Shown here: positions 48,400 through 59,864 of the stretch, in pieces
Layout of the letters: every line of letters starts with the position of its first letter
How positions within the stretch are numbered: position 1 is the first letter of the stretch
Assembly: GCA_963969495.1 (NCBI GenBank)
Contig: OZ018321.1
Coordinates: forward strand, 197,139,126 to 197,203,125
DNA length: 64,000 nucleotides
Source of the DNA: Ceratothoa steindachneri
Taxonomy: Eukaryota; Arthropoda; Malacostraca; Isopoda; Cymothoidae
Reading direction: 5' to 3'
Notes under the pieces: model-generated
The model's input: the letters and a program-made list of their open reading frames with translations, nothing else
The model's database searches: none
Told to the model about the DNA's origin: nothing
Translations under genes and position numbers: made by a program

Positions 48400-49250
48400 G
48401 GCAAGCACAAATTTGAGAGAACTAGGACGAAATTGAGAGTTCCGAGTGCAGTTTATCCTAAAATGTCCTTTAATACCGCAGGAGAAAGACACGATGGGCC
48501 TACTGGGGAAGTCTGACGAAGGGGGATTTGACGAGAACGGCTTGACGTCATGAGGTTCTGATGAAGAAAAATTTCTGAACTTGGAGAAGCTAGTTATTTT
48601 GAGAAATATACTGGGGTTACGGGGTGTAAATTTTTGTTTGCCACTTTTACATTCCGGGGATGATTGATCAGACTTTCTCCCTTCCTTAGGTTAGCAATTG
48701 TGGCTCGCGGTGAATACATTGGCTTCTTCGATTCATTCCTTGAAGGTGGAACACCTCCGGTCCTTCACAAGAGATTGAATCTCCGAATAAATCGAAACCA
48801 TAAGCTTGTCCTTCAGAATCAAGTCGACTAACGAAATTTAACGCGTTAGAAATCAGGCGTCATGTTATACGCAGCCAACAATTCCGATTTCAACGTTGAA
48901 TAATCGATCGTTACCTTCGGCGGAAAGGATATGAAAATATCTCGGAACTTAGAACATAACAAGGGCAGGAGTTTAAAGACACCATCCGCTTCAATGGCCC
49001 AGTGATTAAGCTCGAAGATCTTTTTAAAATGCCTCAAATAGGACCCGGAATCTTCTCCTTCCTCTTAAACGGGAAGCTTTACTGATTCAGTTTGAGGGAC
49101 GTCATTCCGCGAGTTGATAGAGAGCGTCTCGATCCTCGCTCTACTCATTTCCAGTTCATGTTGTCGGATGCGTTCTCTTTCTTCTCCTTCCCTTCTTACG
49201 GCTCTCTCATTTCTCTCTCCTTATTGTATATAGGAAAGAAGGTCGTTGCG
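48400..49250 (-). pseudogene. Gypsy gag remnant with zinc knuckle
   Basis: From about 49230 leftward: RERIRQHELEMSRARIETLS, a charged helix; SVKLPV, a stop, then SYLRHFKKIFELNHWAIEAD and LLPLLCSKFRDIFISFPP with DYSTLKSELLAAYNMTP (48846-49037), matching the capsid-like region of vertebrate-type gypsy gags (SYxxxFExxAxxxxW...YxxLKxxLLxAYxLTP). The knuckle CGIKGHFRINC lies at about 48470, with a C just upstream restored only by assuming a one-base slip (CxxCxxxxHxxxxC). Gag would package element RNA; this copy is broken. Confidence 0.8.
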
Positions 49251-49669
49251 AATTTGAATTAAACTTTTTAAAATAAAAACGTAACAGTATTGTCGACCCG
49301 AGTTTACTCGGTATACACACGGCGCAATTAATAATTTCCTTCTGACCACTTGGATATACCGGAATTAACGCGAGAGCCTTTAACTTTTCTCAAAACACCA
49401 AGAATAAAACTAGACTGAGCCTTTCTTTATAGGAAAGGATAAAATTCCGTTGGGAAGGAATAAATGAGAGGCACGGTTTCAAACTTACACACGTTTGTAT
49501 ATAGGCGGATACACACAACAAATGGGAACAATAGTTTGCAAGAATATTTCTGCTTACCTTCTCAATAGCCAAGCCTTTAACCTCAAAATCTTTAAAAGAC
49601 CTTAGAAGAAACCCTTTAAAGACTATAAACCTGACGCAAGTTAATATAAATATATATAATTAAGGAATA

Positions 49670-50485
49670 GAATGACTGCGACATATACGTCACTTCTACC
49701 CAATATTGTGGACGCTCAATGCTAACCGGATGACTTTGGCTCAACACAATAAATAAATTAAATGAGATAATGGCAATAGATACTCTATTTATACCAAAAC
49801 CGGAGGTATCAGATACTTAGAGCAGGCTCTACGGAGGAATGGAGGGTCGAGAGCCGATACGAGGCTCTGTACAACCACACACAGGGATGACTAGCCGGAT
49901 AGCTACAAATGTGTCGTATCAGGCTGGCTTGGGTTCGAAGTTTTAAGAGATAAAACTGGGCTCAGATGGTTATTCAAGCGGCTTCAACCACTGGGAGTTT
50001 AACCTCTAGTAGTAACAATAACTGGAGGGAGCATTCTTGGCAAACTAAATGTACCGAAACCAAAGATGGGCCAATTGACTGGGGCTCAGATTCTTCGTTT
50101 TAATTCTAATTTTCGGCCCGTCGAGAAAAGGGAGCGCGATCGAGAAAGACGTGTTTAATTGTAAAAAGGCAGTCATATACTCTCGATGCCCTATTAGGAT
50201 CAACAATATATAGGTACAAGCCAGATACGTTACTGCCTCTGCCAAGGGGTGGGAGCACGGCGCTTGAGGAATGGGAAGTACTCCCGCGGGTGTTCCTTGA
50301 TAATCCCTTGGGACAGAAGCGCGCGATTGAGATTCTAATTCCTCGCTTATCGTGGGAAGCAGTTCAATATTTTGACTGTTCTCACGGTCCTTGCTCACGT
50401 GGACTGACCTCGAGCCTTATCTCGTGGTTTCGACGGGCCACATTCACAAGGAGCCTCTATTCTCGACAAGGGGCTTCAATTTATT
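49670..50485 (-). repeat. 5' LTR of gypsy element
   Basis: Direct repeat of 44560-45525 over its whole length, including GAGGGTCGAGAGCCGATACG, CATATACTCTCGATGCCCTA and the shared CAACAATATATAGG stretch. That stretch reads CCTATATATTG on the coding strand, a plausible TATA element. Divergence of well over 10 percent between the LTRs, estimated by eye, indicates an old insertion. Confidence 0.85.
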
Positions 50486-50520
50486 CGACGCGGTATTTGG
50501 AGCTCTATCCGACTAGGATT

Positions 50521-53500
50521 CGTCGTTAGCCATGGTTTGAGCTCGGTCAGGTATTGGAATTTCTGGAGCATGGAGTATCGCTCTTATCGCGAAATAAATG
50601 CGGGGGTATTTAACAATGTCTTTAGCCTTCTTGTTAACTCATGAAAATGGAAATATGGAAATTTTAACTTGCATATTAAATGCGAGAAGCATTCACCCAC
50701 TGGTGGCTCGTTACGGAAGGATGCAATGCATAAATAATAAAATAGTTCAATGTAGGCTGGATATTTTATTTTCTTTATTCATGATGTTCCTTTCAGGGAT
50801 ATGAATGAAAAAGCAAGCAAATATAGACTAAATTGTCCTATTTTGCATCTTTCAGACCGCAATTTTTCCTCACAAGAGAGAGAGAGAGACTCGTGAGTAT
50901 CCTATTTGGATTCACTGCAAATTTTCTGAACTTTTGGAAACGAGTATTATAATTTCTGCAAATCTTAGAAGTCTTTAATTATAACATTATATTTGATTTC
51001 CTTGGGCTAAGTAAAACGGTATGAGTTCCTAATAAGAAAATATTGGATACAATATTTATATATCAAACACTACAAACCTACATTCAATGAAGTTTTAAGT
51101 GCAATATCTTTATTAATTAACAAATTTTAACACCGTTTGTTGGTTGGTTTGTTTTTTTAAAGTACTGTTTGGTTAGATGGTGTTTCTCTCTCCTAAGCGC
51201 TGTTGAAACCTATAATTACCAGCCCCTTGATAACTCACCATTCACTCTCTAGGATGGATCCACTTTGGTAAGTATCAAAAATAACCGTTTTATATCAAAT
51301 GTTTTTACTCTTATAGGGTTTAAAAACGGAAAAACAAAGTTCATTTATTTTCTTTAACTATTGCCAGGTCATTTTCTCTTATTTTGTTTAATTAATTTCT
51401 GAAATAAATTTTAAATTTATTAACTACTTTTTTGAGTCAGTTTTAAAGCAAATTTAGCTATTGGCAACTCATTTAAAATTTTTACTTTTAGTACATTTTA
51501 TTGATATGTTCTAATTGGTCACCTTTAAAGACAATTGTCTTTTTAGCCTTTTCATGTTTTCTTCAAATGTATTAACTTTAGTAAACTTATTCTAGCCTGA
51601 AGATGAAAACTTGTAGTTTTCGAAACGTAGTAAGAAATTTAAAGATGTTGCATCCGTTTGTGGTGGCTCTGGGATTTATCAACGGAAAGCCGTGAATATT
51701 CAGATATCAATAAAAGATTTTGACAGAGTAATAAAACGAACATTTCTCGTCTGGAAATGGAATTAAGCCGAGGCAACTGGCGGCTTCTCAGCTACATATG
51801 ACAAAATTATATCAAAGAAGTGAAAATAGGAAGTGCTATAAACTCATTAGCGTCTGGAGAAGAAAGTCCTGCCTAGTGGGTGGAGCTAAAAGTATTGTGG
51901 TCACAGTGATGGAAAGAGACCTCGCCTTCTATACTATTTATAGAAGGAAAACGATGAATTCAAGAGGAGATTCATTTCCTCTTGGGTGGACAATTAAGTC
52001 GGATAGACGATCGAATGTAAAGAACTAATTACTGTTTGTTTAGCGTAGCGGAGCCCCTGTTGTAATCCACCTGAGTTTTGTCTGGGAACACTCACTTTCC
52101 TGACCGGTAGTGAAAACTTCCCTGACTGTAAACGCGAGCCTCACTTTTGTTTCGCTTGTCTTTGTTTGTTGGAATTAAAAACTTATTACGTGATTCCTCT
52201 CAAGACTTTCTTGATCACAAACAAGCCTTCGGTAACCCTAGCCAAACCGGTATATTATTTGAATATATTTTGAGTCATATATGAGATTAACGCCAACCTT
52301 AATCTCACTCGTGGGACTTAAGGGGCTTCTCCAAAATATCCAAGTCATTTTTAACCTTTCCAACTAGTGACGTCCTTCCTCTCATGGCTTTTCTCATCCG
52401 TGCCCATAAACCGCGTACCTCTTACCTTTAACCTTCTCCTGCTATAAAGTGGGTAACCGTGAGCCCTGCAAAGAGGCGACCTGTCCCCTCTATAAATCAG
52501 TAACCCGCGGCCTCCAATAAAGAAGTGGCTATACCTCCTCCTTCAAAGTGATCCCCGTCAAGTGTTGACCCAGGAGTGACTTAAAGTGATTCCTCTTTTT
52601 CCTCAGGCCTATCAAATCCTGCACTTTGTTGCCAGCATCCTACCTATTATATAACATGAGCACCACAACTTAAAGTTACTATTTTATACGCTTTCGAGGG
52701 GGACTAATTTGGTGTTTAATTCATTTAGCCTTCTTCTCCTATTTCCTTAATCGCCCAGTGGGTTCTCATATATTCATCCCTGAGCCAAAACCAACATTAT
52801 GAGAGACAACCATATTTTCCGTATGTTCGATTTCTAACTATCTTCCATTATTTTTCCCAAATCTATTGGAGCTTTATAGGCCTATTAATCTTTCATTTGT
52901 GCACTGGTCCCCAATTCTTCATGGAATTTGGGCTGTCGCACAGTGACTCGAGGATCACTTTTATTTATATCAATCTTCCTTTTTCCTCTGTTTTTTTCCA
53001 AATTATTTTTAGAGCTAAAACAAAAGAAGGAATCTACCGTAGAAAGTTTCTAATAAGATATATGTAAAAAAGTGTTGAAATTGAGAAATTGAAGATGTGA
53101 AGAAAATAGATAGTCATATATCATCAGACCTTTTTTTCACATGGGGGATAGAGGGTCTCAAATCCTCAAAATGTTACCTGGGGCATGCTGGTTGGTCTAT
53201 GGTACAAAGTAAGGTAGGGTCTCGTTGATTAGAATTGCTAGAGATTTGGGAAACTTTAGGTTTATTCGCATACCCTGACCTCACAATATACTAGCACATA
53301 GAATAAGTGCCTTAGTGTCAGATAGAATAGGAATATAACAATAATTTTACAATAACAAAAACTTTACAATGACCGAAATTTGTAGTTAGAATTGACTTAA
53401 GGAAGGTCATTAAAGGGTGAATACAGATTTTTCCTAATGAACATTATTGGTCAAACAAGAAAAGGAGCAAATTAGAAGCTCGGATGCCACTTCGTCTTTG

Positions 53501-54545
53501 CGCACACTCCTTTAAGGAGAAACCCAGATGGCTATTTAATCACGCTCTTATGTCACGGTCGAATATTTAGATATATCGATGAGTTAATATATTCCCTTTC
53601 AATTCCCTCGTTTTTGATATATTTTTATCATTTGAAAGAGTAGTTTGATGTATTTATTTATTCATGACTTTTACTCTTTTTATTTCTCTTAGTGAATATT
53701 CGGCGAAGGTTAAGTTGATATAATGTTGACTTGAAATGTTTCCTTAGCTGATAAAAATGTGCGTTTACATGACATAATAAATATGATAAAGGGAGGTAGT
53801 GTACTGAAATGTAAAAGATATGATCCATTTTAGATGAAGTAATTAGTCACTCAGTGTCATCTTATTTAAACACTCCCCTTGGGAAAGTTTTGTTTTGAGA
53901 TGATTGAGTACCAGTGCTCAGATATAATCTAGTAATATAAGTAGGTAGAAGGAAACGAACCCTCTTAGTGTTTATTCTATTTTCCTTTACCAATGTTTAG
54001 CATACATAGTACCATACATTTCTTACAGGGAAAATTCTAGTGACTAGACAGGGATTATTATGTTTTCTCGGCTATTTTGTATTATAATAGTTAATTCAAA
54101 ATTTTTCCAAGTGTCAAAAGAGCACATTCGCAGAGTTATGATTTTGGAGTTTAGAAAAGGCAATAATGCTAAGTTAACAGGAGAAAGTTGGGCTCAAGTA
54201 TAGGGTGTAATAACAATTAGTGTGAGACAGTGATAAATGTAGGTCCAGAATTTTTGCTCGCGAAACATTAATTTCAAAGATAAATCCCGTTCAGGAAAAC
54301 TATTGTAATTTGAGGTATCTTTTAAAAATAACAGTGGAAGAAAATGTCTTTGTCTTATGCGTTTGTTGAGATATGAAAGGCATATCCTTTTTAAAATTCT
54401 TAACCCAAATCAATAATTCAATCACTAGAGAGATTTACTTTGCTCAGATGAGCTGTGTAGATTAAGGATCATCATGCTCACTTAGTTGTGAATTTCAAAG
54501 TTGGCAATAAGTTTTCCTAAATAAATCAACTTTTGTATTGATATA
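50521..54545. other. Unassigned AT-rich DNA
   Basis: No coding family recognised. A GAGAGAGAGAGAGA run lies at about 50876. A CTGAAGA...CGAAACGT hammerhead-like motif lies at 51597-51628 (see finding). The frame at 51798-52028 (76 aa) has no motif. Bases 52030-52700 are GC-richer and might be part of an old LTR, without a partner copy in the window. Confidence 0.4.
51597..51628 (+). ncRNA. Hammerhead-ribozyme-like core motif
   Basis: CTGAAGA is followed by a hairpin (GAAAAC, loop TTGTA, GTTTTC) and then GAAACGTA. This fits the CUGANGA - stem II - GAAA core of hammerhead ribozymes, with one unpaired U before stem II. Stems I and III were not established by eye. Related spacing of the same two boxes occurs at 29998-30030 (minus) and 21988-22022. 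Penelope-like elements are known to carry such motifs. Confidence 0.35.
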
Positions 54546-56098
54546 CACTAGAGGCCATAATATTATAGTCAGTAAGTACAAGTGTATTTAAATATTTATT
54601 ATAGAAGTTTAACAAAATATGATACTATATATTATATACATATTTAAATATATCTAATTTTTATCTTTCGTCGAAATTTAAATTTAATGGATTCAATATT
54701 TCGTAAGTTATGAGGAAATAAACAAATTATCTTCCAAATCGCAGCAGCCAAATTTAATGGTCACTTAGAAAAACAATGTAAAATGGAACAAGAACAAAAA
54801 AGAAACACTTACTGTTAATATTTTGTGAACATGCCTTTGCTAGCAATGATTCCTGACATATGTTACCACAGGACTGAATTAATTTCTTGCAAAATGATGG
54901 GGTAATTTTGTCCATTCGTTTTTCAATAATTCCCAGAGTCAACTTGTTTTTTTGGATTTCTCCTTCGCGCCCCCCATCTCCAATTATCTTGCAAACGTTT
55001 TCTATAGGGTTGATATCGGGACTTTGAGGTGGTCAGTCTATGAGATCAACCCCTTTATCATTAAAATATCTTTGACTCTCTTCGAGAGTTTTCCTGCAGG
55101 AAGAGAGGAGCTTGAACTGACGAGGATGATAGATATGGAAGGGCATGCTGGCTAAGAATCTGCTTGTAGATTTCAGCATTGACCATCCATTGTAGCCAAA
55201 TAAATAGACCAGAACCAGTAGCAGAGATCACTCCCTATACCATTACACTCATCCTCCATATTTGACTGTATTCTTCATACATACACTATATAACCTTTCA
55301 CCATATCTTCGTCGGACGTACATCCCGCCATCGGAACCAATCACATTAAACTTCGATTCATCGCTAAAATGAACTTGCGCCCACTGTTTTTCTGTCCAAA
55401 CGACATGTTCGTGAGCGTAACGAAGACGGGTTCTTTGATTCTTCTTGGAGATCAGAGATTTCTTTAAAGGGCAAGAGCAAACAACTCAGAACCTCGTAAC
55501 ATCCGACAAACTGTTTTGCGCAATATGTTGACATCGGAGGTGGAGCTGAAAATGAGTGATATCTCAGCAGCACTCTTGAAACTATCCTTCTAATCATAAC
55601 GATGCTGTCTTTGTGATGTTTTACGAAGTATACTGGTTTGGGGTTTAGCAATTATCGATCCTGATGAGTTAAAAGAGTTACATTCGTTCGCAACATTTCT
55701 AGACCTTCCTTCAGTAGTTGTTATCACAGAATTTGACCCATCCTCTTGGTGAAGGCACACAACCTTTTTACATCACAGGACACCGGTCATCTCTCACAAG
55801 CCGTTGTATTGACAGTTGAATGTTCTATTAATGTCTGATCATAAAAAGTAACTGTTAGAAATACCTCTGTTACTAGTTCATTTTTTCTAAGTGACCCTTA
55901 ACTTTTGGCCGCTGTAATTTGGAAGATAGTTTGTTTATTTCCTAATAACTTAAGAAATATTTAATCCTTTTACTTGAAATTTTTTACATAGATAGATATT
56001 AGATATATTTAAATATAGTCTTAATATTATGCTAAATTTCTATAATAAATATTTAAATACACTTGTTCTTACTGCCCCTTATATTATGGCTGCTAGTG
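54546..56098 (-). mobile_element. Tc1-family transposon with long inverted repeats
   Basis: Outer ends CACTAGAGGCCATAATATTA (54546) and the inverted ATATTATGGCTGCTAGTG (ending 56098) are each flanked by TA. The length is 1553 bases. The arms stay similar inward for about 220 bases: AAGTGTATTTAAATATTTAT, then GAGGAAATAAACAAATTATC and GTCACTTAGAAAAA recur inverted at about 55880-56060. The long arms suggest the IR/DR organisation known from some Tc1 elements. The internal gene is on the minus strand. Confidence 0.95.
54790..55850 (-). pseudogene. Tc1 (DD34E-type) transposase, degenerate
   Basis: Recognisable blocks reading leftward: HFSDESKFNVIGSDGGMYVR with D1 (about 55310-55375), MVWGVISATGSG-like residues (about 55220), WMVNAEIYKQILSQHALPYL (about 55130-55190), then NDKGVDLID and PPQSPDINPIENV with the catalytic E (about 55000-55060), and the C-terminal KITPSFCKKLIQSC (54860-54910). 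The QQDNxPxHT block bearing D2 is missing: LFLQ runs directly into ENSRRE or KTLEES residues, so a short deletion removed it. The N-terminal DNA-binding part above 55400 is too decayed to read. Frameshifts throughout; inactive. Confidence 0.92.
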
Positions 56099-56549
56099 TA
56101 TTTCATTCAACATTTGTAAAATATAAGCTTATTTAAATTTGCTGCGTTTCGTTCTCTGGTTAGGTACAGAATAGCTGGGCGTGACGTATGTGCAGTACAA
56201 ATAGAGCAGATATTTTTTAATATTTTCACTGTGATAATACTCCATGTTTCAGTCACGCAGGTTGAAGTTGATTCTGTAGCCTCCCTAACTAAGAAAGTAA
56301 CAAAAACAAAATTAAGTTCCGGCTTAATTCTGCGTAATGTGGTGGGTCCACTCAACAAATCCCTTCTCGTGGAAGTTCCAGCCTGGAGAGATGTGGTTCA
56401 TAAAAGAATTAGAAGCTGCTTCATATTGATATAGCAAGAGTTCAGTACGATTTGCAAAATTTGACTAAGGACTTGGCATCACTGGTGCAAAACCAATGTC
56501 AAGCTCATTGCTTTTGTAATAATGCAAGAGAGATTCATTGCCAGGAAGG
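56099..56549. other. Unassigned DNA
   Basis: The frames at 56107-56358 (minus) and 56231-56434 (plus) overlap and show no motif. It may include the decayed start of the F2 copy that follows. Confidence 0.4.
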
Positions 56550-58560
56550 TTATTGTCAGGTGGAAGAAAATGAATGCTATGTTGAGACAGAAGAGAATAC
56601 CTAAACTTGATACACTGCTTGACGTAACAATCTGCAGAATCTTATTAATACCTTATTAATATCCTTTGCCTTAGAAGATTCCAAAACCGGAGCTGGAGTA
56701 GATATATTACCAGAGGATCAAAACCTTAGAACTTTCTTACTTCCGTATGACCTAATTGTTGTCAACGAAAGAGTGAAACAGTTTAAGTCTGCTAAGAGGA
56801 AAATAAAAGAAACAGCTGAAAAAAGAATAAGAAAAAAGGAGGAAGAAAATTAGTTACTACATGAAGATGTGTATGAGGATTAAAATGAACATAGGTTGAT
56901 TTCCTTTTAGAATTCTCCCCAAAAAACAACCTTACTACTCTTATAAATTTTTTCAGTACCTCACAAGGTACAAGTGTCGTGTCAACACTGACAAGTTATC
57001 TACATCTGCCGATAGAAACTACATGGATATTTAAAACACTGTTGCGGCTGCAGTTAGGGTTAGAGAAAATACTCCTACAACTGCAATTGTAACTGGTATC
57101 TTGCAGAATCTCATTAAAGATGACCATCTATCTACTGAAAAAGCATATCTACCTGTTGAAAGGATGAAGATGTGAAGGGTCAGTAGTGTGTAAGAGTTGG
57201 CTTTGTTGAGATCCTGGAATTCTCTTTGATTAAATTCAAGATAAGAAGAGAGAACATGAGATACAATGAATAAACTACCTACTTTATTCCTTTATACTAC
57301 CAACGAAGAGGACTGTGATATTACATGGGAACCTAAGGGAAAGTATATCTTCTATTATACACAAAAAAACTTGAAGAATATGAAAAACATGCACTTTAGC
57401 CCTTTAGATAGCTGAGGCTCTGTTTAAGATGAATAGTGATCATACAGTTTTGCGTTCAAAGGTGGTGACTCCACCAACACAAACACATGACCTGATGGAG
57501 GCGCTCTCTTTCACATGAAATGGCTATTAGGTCACAGATTTAGGGTTGAAATGCCAGCTGTACATTAAAGAAATCAGTCTCAGGCACATGGTTATTAATC
57601 TTGATGTTCTTTACACTCACAAGGTTGGGTTTAGTGGACCAATAGGAAAATCTTTAGAGATCAGTGAAAGACCTGTCACCTTTAGTTTTAAGCAGTGCCA
57701 AGAGAAAATATAATTGAACTTACAGAACACAATATACAGAACCTTAGCAGTGGCCAGAAGAAGTGCTACCTATCAATCAAATTCTCAAGACAGGAAATTT
57801 AACAAACAAATTGTTAGTCCAAAGAGTGGCCTACTGAATCAGTCACGCTAGCTAACTACGGGTGAAGCTCTACTGATGTTGTGGATGATGAAGCGTGGAC
57901 TGAAAGGAAAGAGAGCTGAGGAATATAGAGATTTTAGGAAAGTTTTATCGGAAATTTTTTTTCAAGATGTATTTTGAGATCAAGGTGAAGCCCTACATGA
58001 AGTATGGACCTCAAAATATTGTGACCATTCTGGGAATACTGAGAAACCAGCCCTGTAAAGTAGGATTACTTCTATATTATTCCGTGAATCATACCTTTCT
58101 CACAATTCGAACATCAATGCTTCTCTCACTTGCAGTGAGAATGAAGAGAAAAGGGCATGGTGGGGGTTGTTGACATGATCAACAAAATAAGAGGGAAAAT
58201 TGATTAGGAGACTCACAGAGTCTGAGAACTCACAAAAACTCCAGACTGAATTTTAATGCTACCTCACCAACTACTATGATTGAATGGAATAAAGAATAAT
58301 GTAAAAGTCAGTATACACCTGTATGAGCTAGTGTTCACCTGAAAAATGTCAAGAGAAGAAGTTGATGAAGTTATCATGTCTTCACTTAAATTAATATCTT
58401 TTAGGTTCACACTCAAAGCCTTGAAAGAGAAGTTCAGATAGTTTCAGCTTCAGCTTAGGCAGTTTGTGGACATAAATGTTAGCAGTTTTTAAGTCTAATC
58501 AAGAAAGACACTATGAACATGTTTTAAATTTATACAAGAAATGCAAGACAAATGAAGATG
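56550..58560 (+). pseudogene. Repeat gene family F2, near full-length relic (copy b)
   Basis: Blocks in order: KLDTLLDVTICRI (about 56605, the LFDI cysteine block), KIPKPELE-like residues, TAIVTGILQNLIKDDHLSTE (about 57080-57140), LGLKCQLYIKEISLRHMVIN (about 57550-57600), VGFSGPIGKSLE (about 57625-57660), GLLNQSR then LTTGEALL (about 57830-57870), YFEIKVKPYMKYGPQNIV (57970-58025), SRLNFNATSPTTMIEWNKE (about 58240-58300) and HTQSLEREVQIVSAS with AVCGHK (about 58410-58475). These match, from memory, the order of a large uncharacterised arthropod repeat protein (LPLRHLF, GFSGPIGKxLE, SHSRWLTTAN, WFxIK, HTQxVERxVKLVTEAS, VCG). Many stops; no terminal repeats seen. Function is unknown. Copy a at 27490 covers only its N-terminal third. 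Confidence 0.75.
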
Positions 58561-59657
58561 CTTTCAGAAGAGAAGTTCTCCGAACATTCAATTAAATAGC
58601 ATATTACAAGGTGGAGGAGGGACATACCTGTTCTGGACAAGAATTAATAAAAATATATAAAAAAGGTGAATTTAGCAACAGCTGGAAGAATATTAGGGCA
58701 GCAGACATCAGAATCAGTAATGCCAAAACAAAAACTAAAAATTGGCGAGATGTTTCTATATAAAAGATGTATGCCTAAGGCAGATGTGAGATTCAAAATG
58801 TGGTGCACAGGAGGCTAAAAATCACATAATTCCTTACTTTACGGATATTTTTTGGTTTTCTGGTTATTTTAGGAGTCATGAATAACATACAGGCTTACTG
58901 GTCTAGGCCTACCCCTAATAACGGCTTAAAAGTGTTTTGAAGAGTATGAAATATGTCAATTAAGGCTATCAAGCATTTTGAAATGTCAAAAATCCATTTT
59001 TATTTAATAAAAGTGAGATTCTGAAAACGAAGAAATTCAAGTTTTTGCAGAACTTGCATAAGACAAATCCTTCTTAAAATCGGGTTTTATATAGGAATAC
59101 ATAGTGTTAATTTCAAAAATCCAAGTTTTTCAATATTCCCCTATAGTTCGATACACCCTCTTGTACATGCAGCATTGAAGGAAAAGGATCAGCATTGTCT
59201 ATAAAAGAAAAGGGCTCTTTCATCAAGACAACGGAAATAATAAGAAATATTTTCCTTTCCTGCTACAGGAAATGTTAACAACTTAAGTTTCATTTGAGTA
59301 CAGTTTTAGGGATTAGGGGTGGGGGTCATCTATAATGATGCTCTGAAGAAGTACATTTCTGAAGTAGACGAGGACCGTTTCACATAATGGTAAAGTAAGT
59401 GGTAGGGAGTGTTATTTATTGTATTTTACCAACAGCACCAACTTTAATAAAAGAAGTTTTTTAAATCAAACTCAACCAATTTTATAAAGTAGGCATTAAA
59501 ATTGTAGTAAAAAGATGGAAAATAGTGGTAGAAACGTAAATTATATTAACTTTTACATTAGAAATATATACTTATTTAAATACATATAAATAATTTTAAA
59601 GAGTGGTTTGATTTTGTAAAAGAACAACCCCCCCTCTCCCAATTTATTGTAGAACAC

Positions 59658-59864
59658 GTGCGATGGTATCCCGCCATGGAAAACGTCACTTCCAGTTCGA
59701 ACATTCACGAATTTTTGACTCCTGAGCGCATTGCGGAAATATTCCCTAATCTTGTGAACTCGTCCAGAGACTGGTTCCCTCCCCCTCGGGTGACGAGGCG
59801 AGGAAGAGCGTCTGTTTCTCGCACCTTGATGCTAAATGATGAATCGACTCCGCCTCCGGATTAA
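59658..59864 (+). CDS. Hypothetical small protein or exon fragment
   Basis: This 68-aa frame (MRWYPAMENVTSSSNIHEFL, then TPERIAEIFPNLVNSSRDWF and PPPRVTRRGRASVSRTLML, ending ESTPPPD) lies in a locally GC-richer island and has a balanced amino-acid mix unlike the AT-driven frames around it. I recognise no domain. It could be a host exon, a small gene, or a piece of transposon gag. No splice sites or promoter were established, and the frame on the opposite strand is also open. Confidence 0.25.
   Translation: MRWYPAMENVTSSSNIHEFLTPERIAEIFPNLVNSSRDWFPPPRVTRRGRASVSRTLMLNDESTPPPD

Larger units (their letters stand above)
44560..50520 (-). mobile_element. Ty3/gypsy LTR retrotransposon, degenerate, IN-before-RT order
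   Basis: Two long direct repeats (about 44560-45525 and 49670-50485) flank a minus-strand gag-pol relic. Reading leftward from the right LTR: gag (49250-48400) with zinc knuckle, protease (about 48250), integrase zinc finger (47771-47559), reverse transcriptase (47330-46700), RNase H (about 46640-46030), then the left LTR. There is no integrase between RNase H and the left LTR. This copia-like order in a gypsy RT context is known for Gmr1-type elements (established for deuterostomes; placement here is inference). Target duplication and primer binding site were not resolved. Stops and frameshifts throughout make it inactive. Confidence 0.88.
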
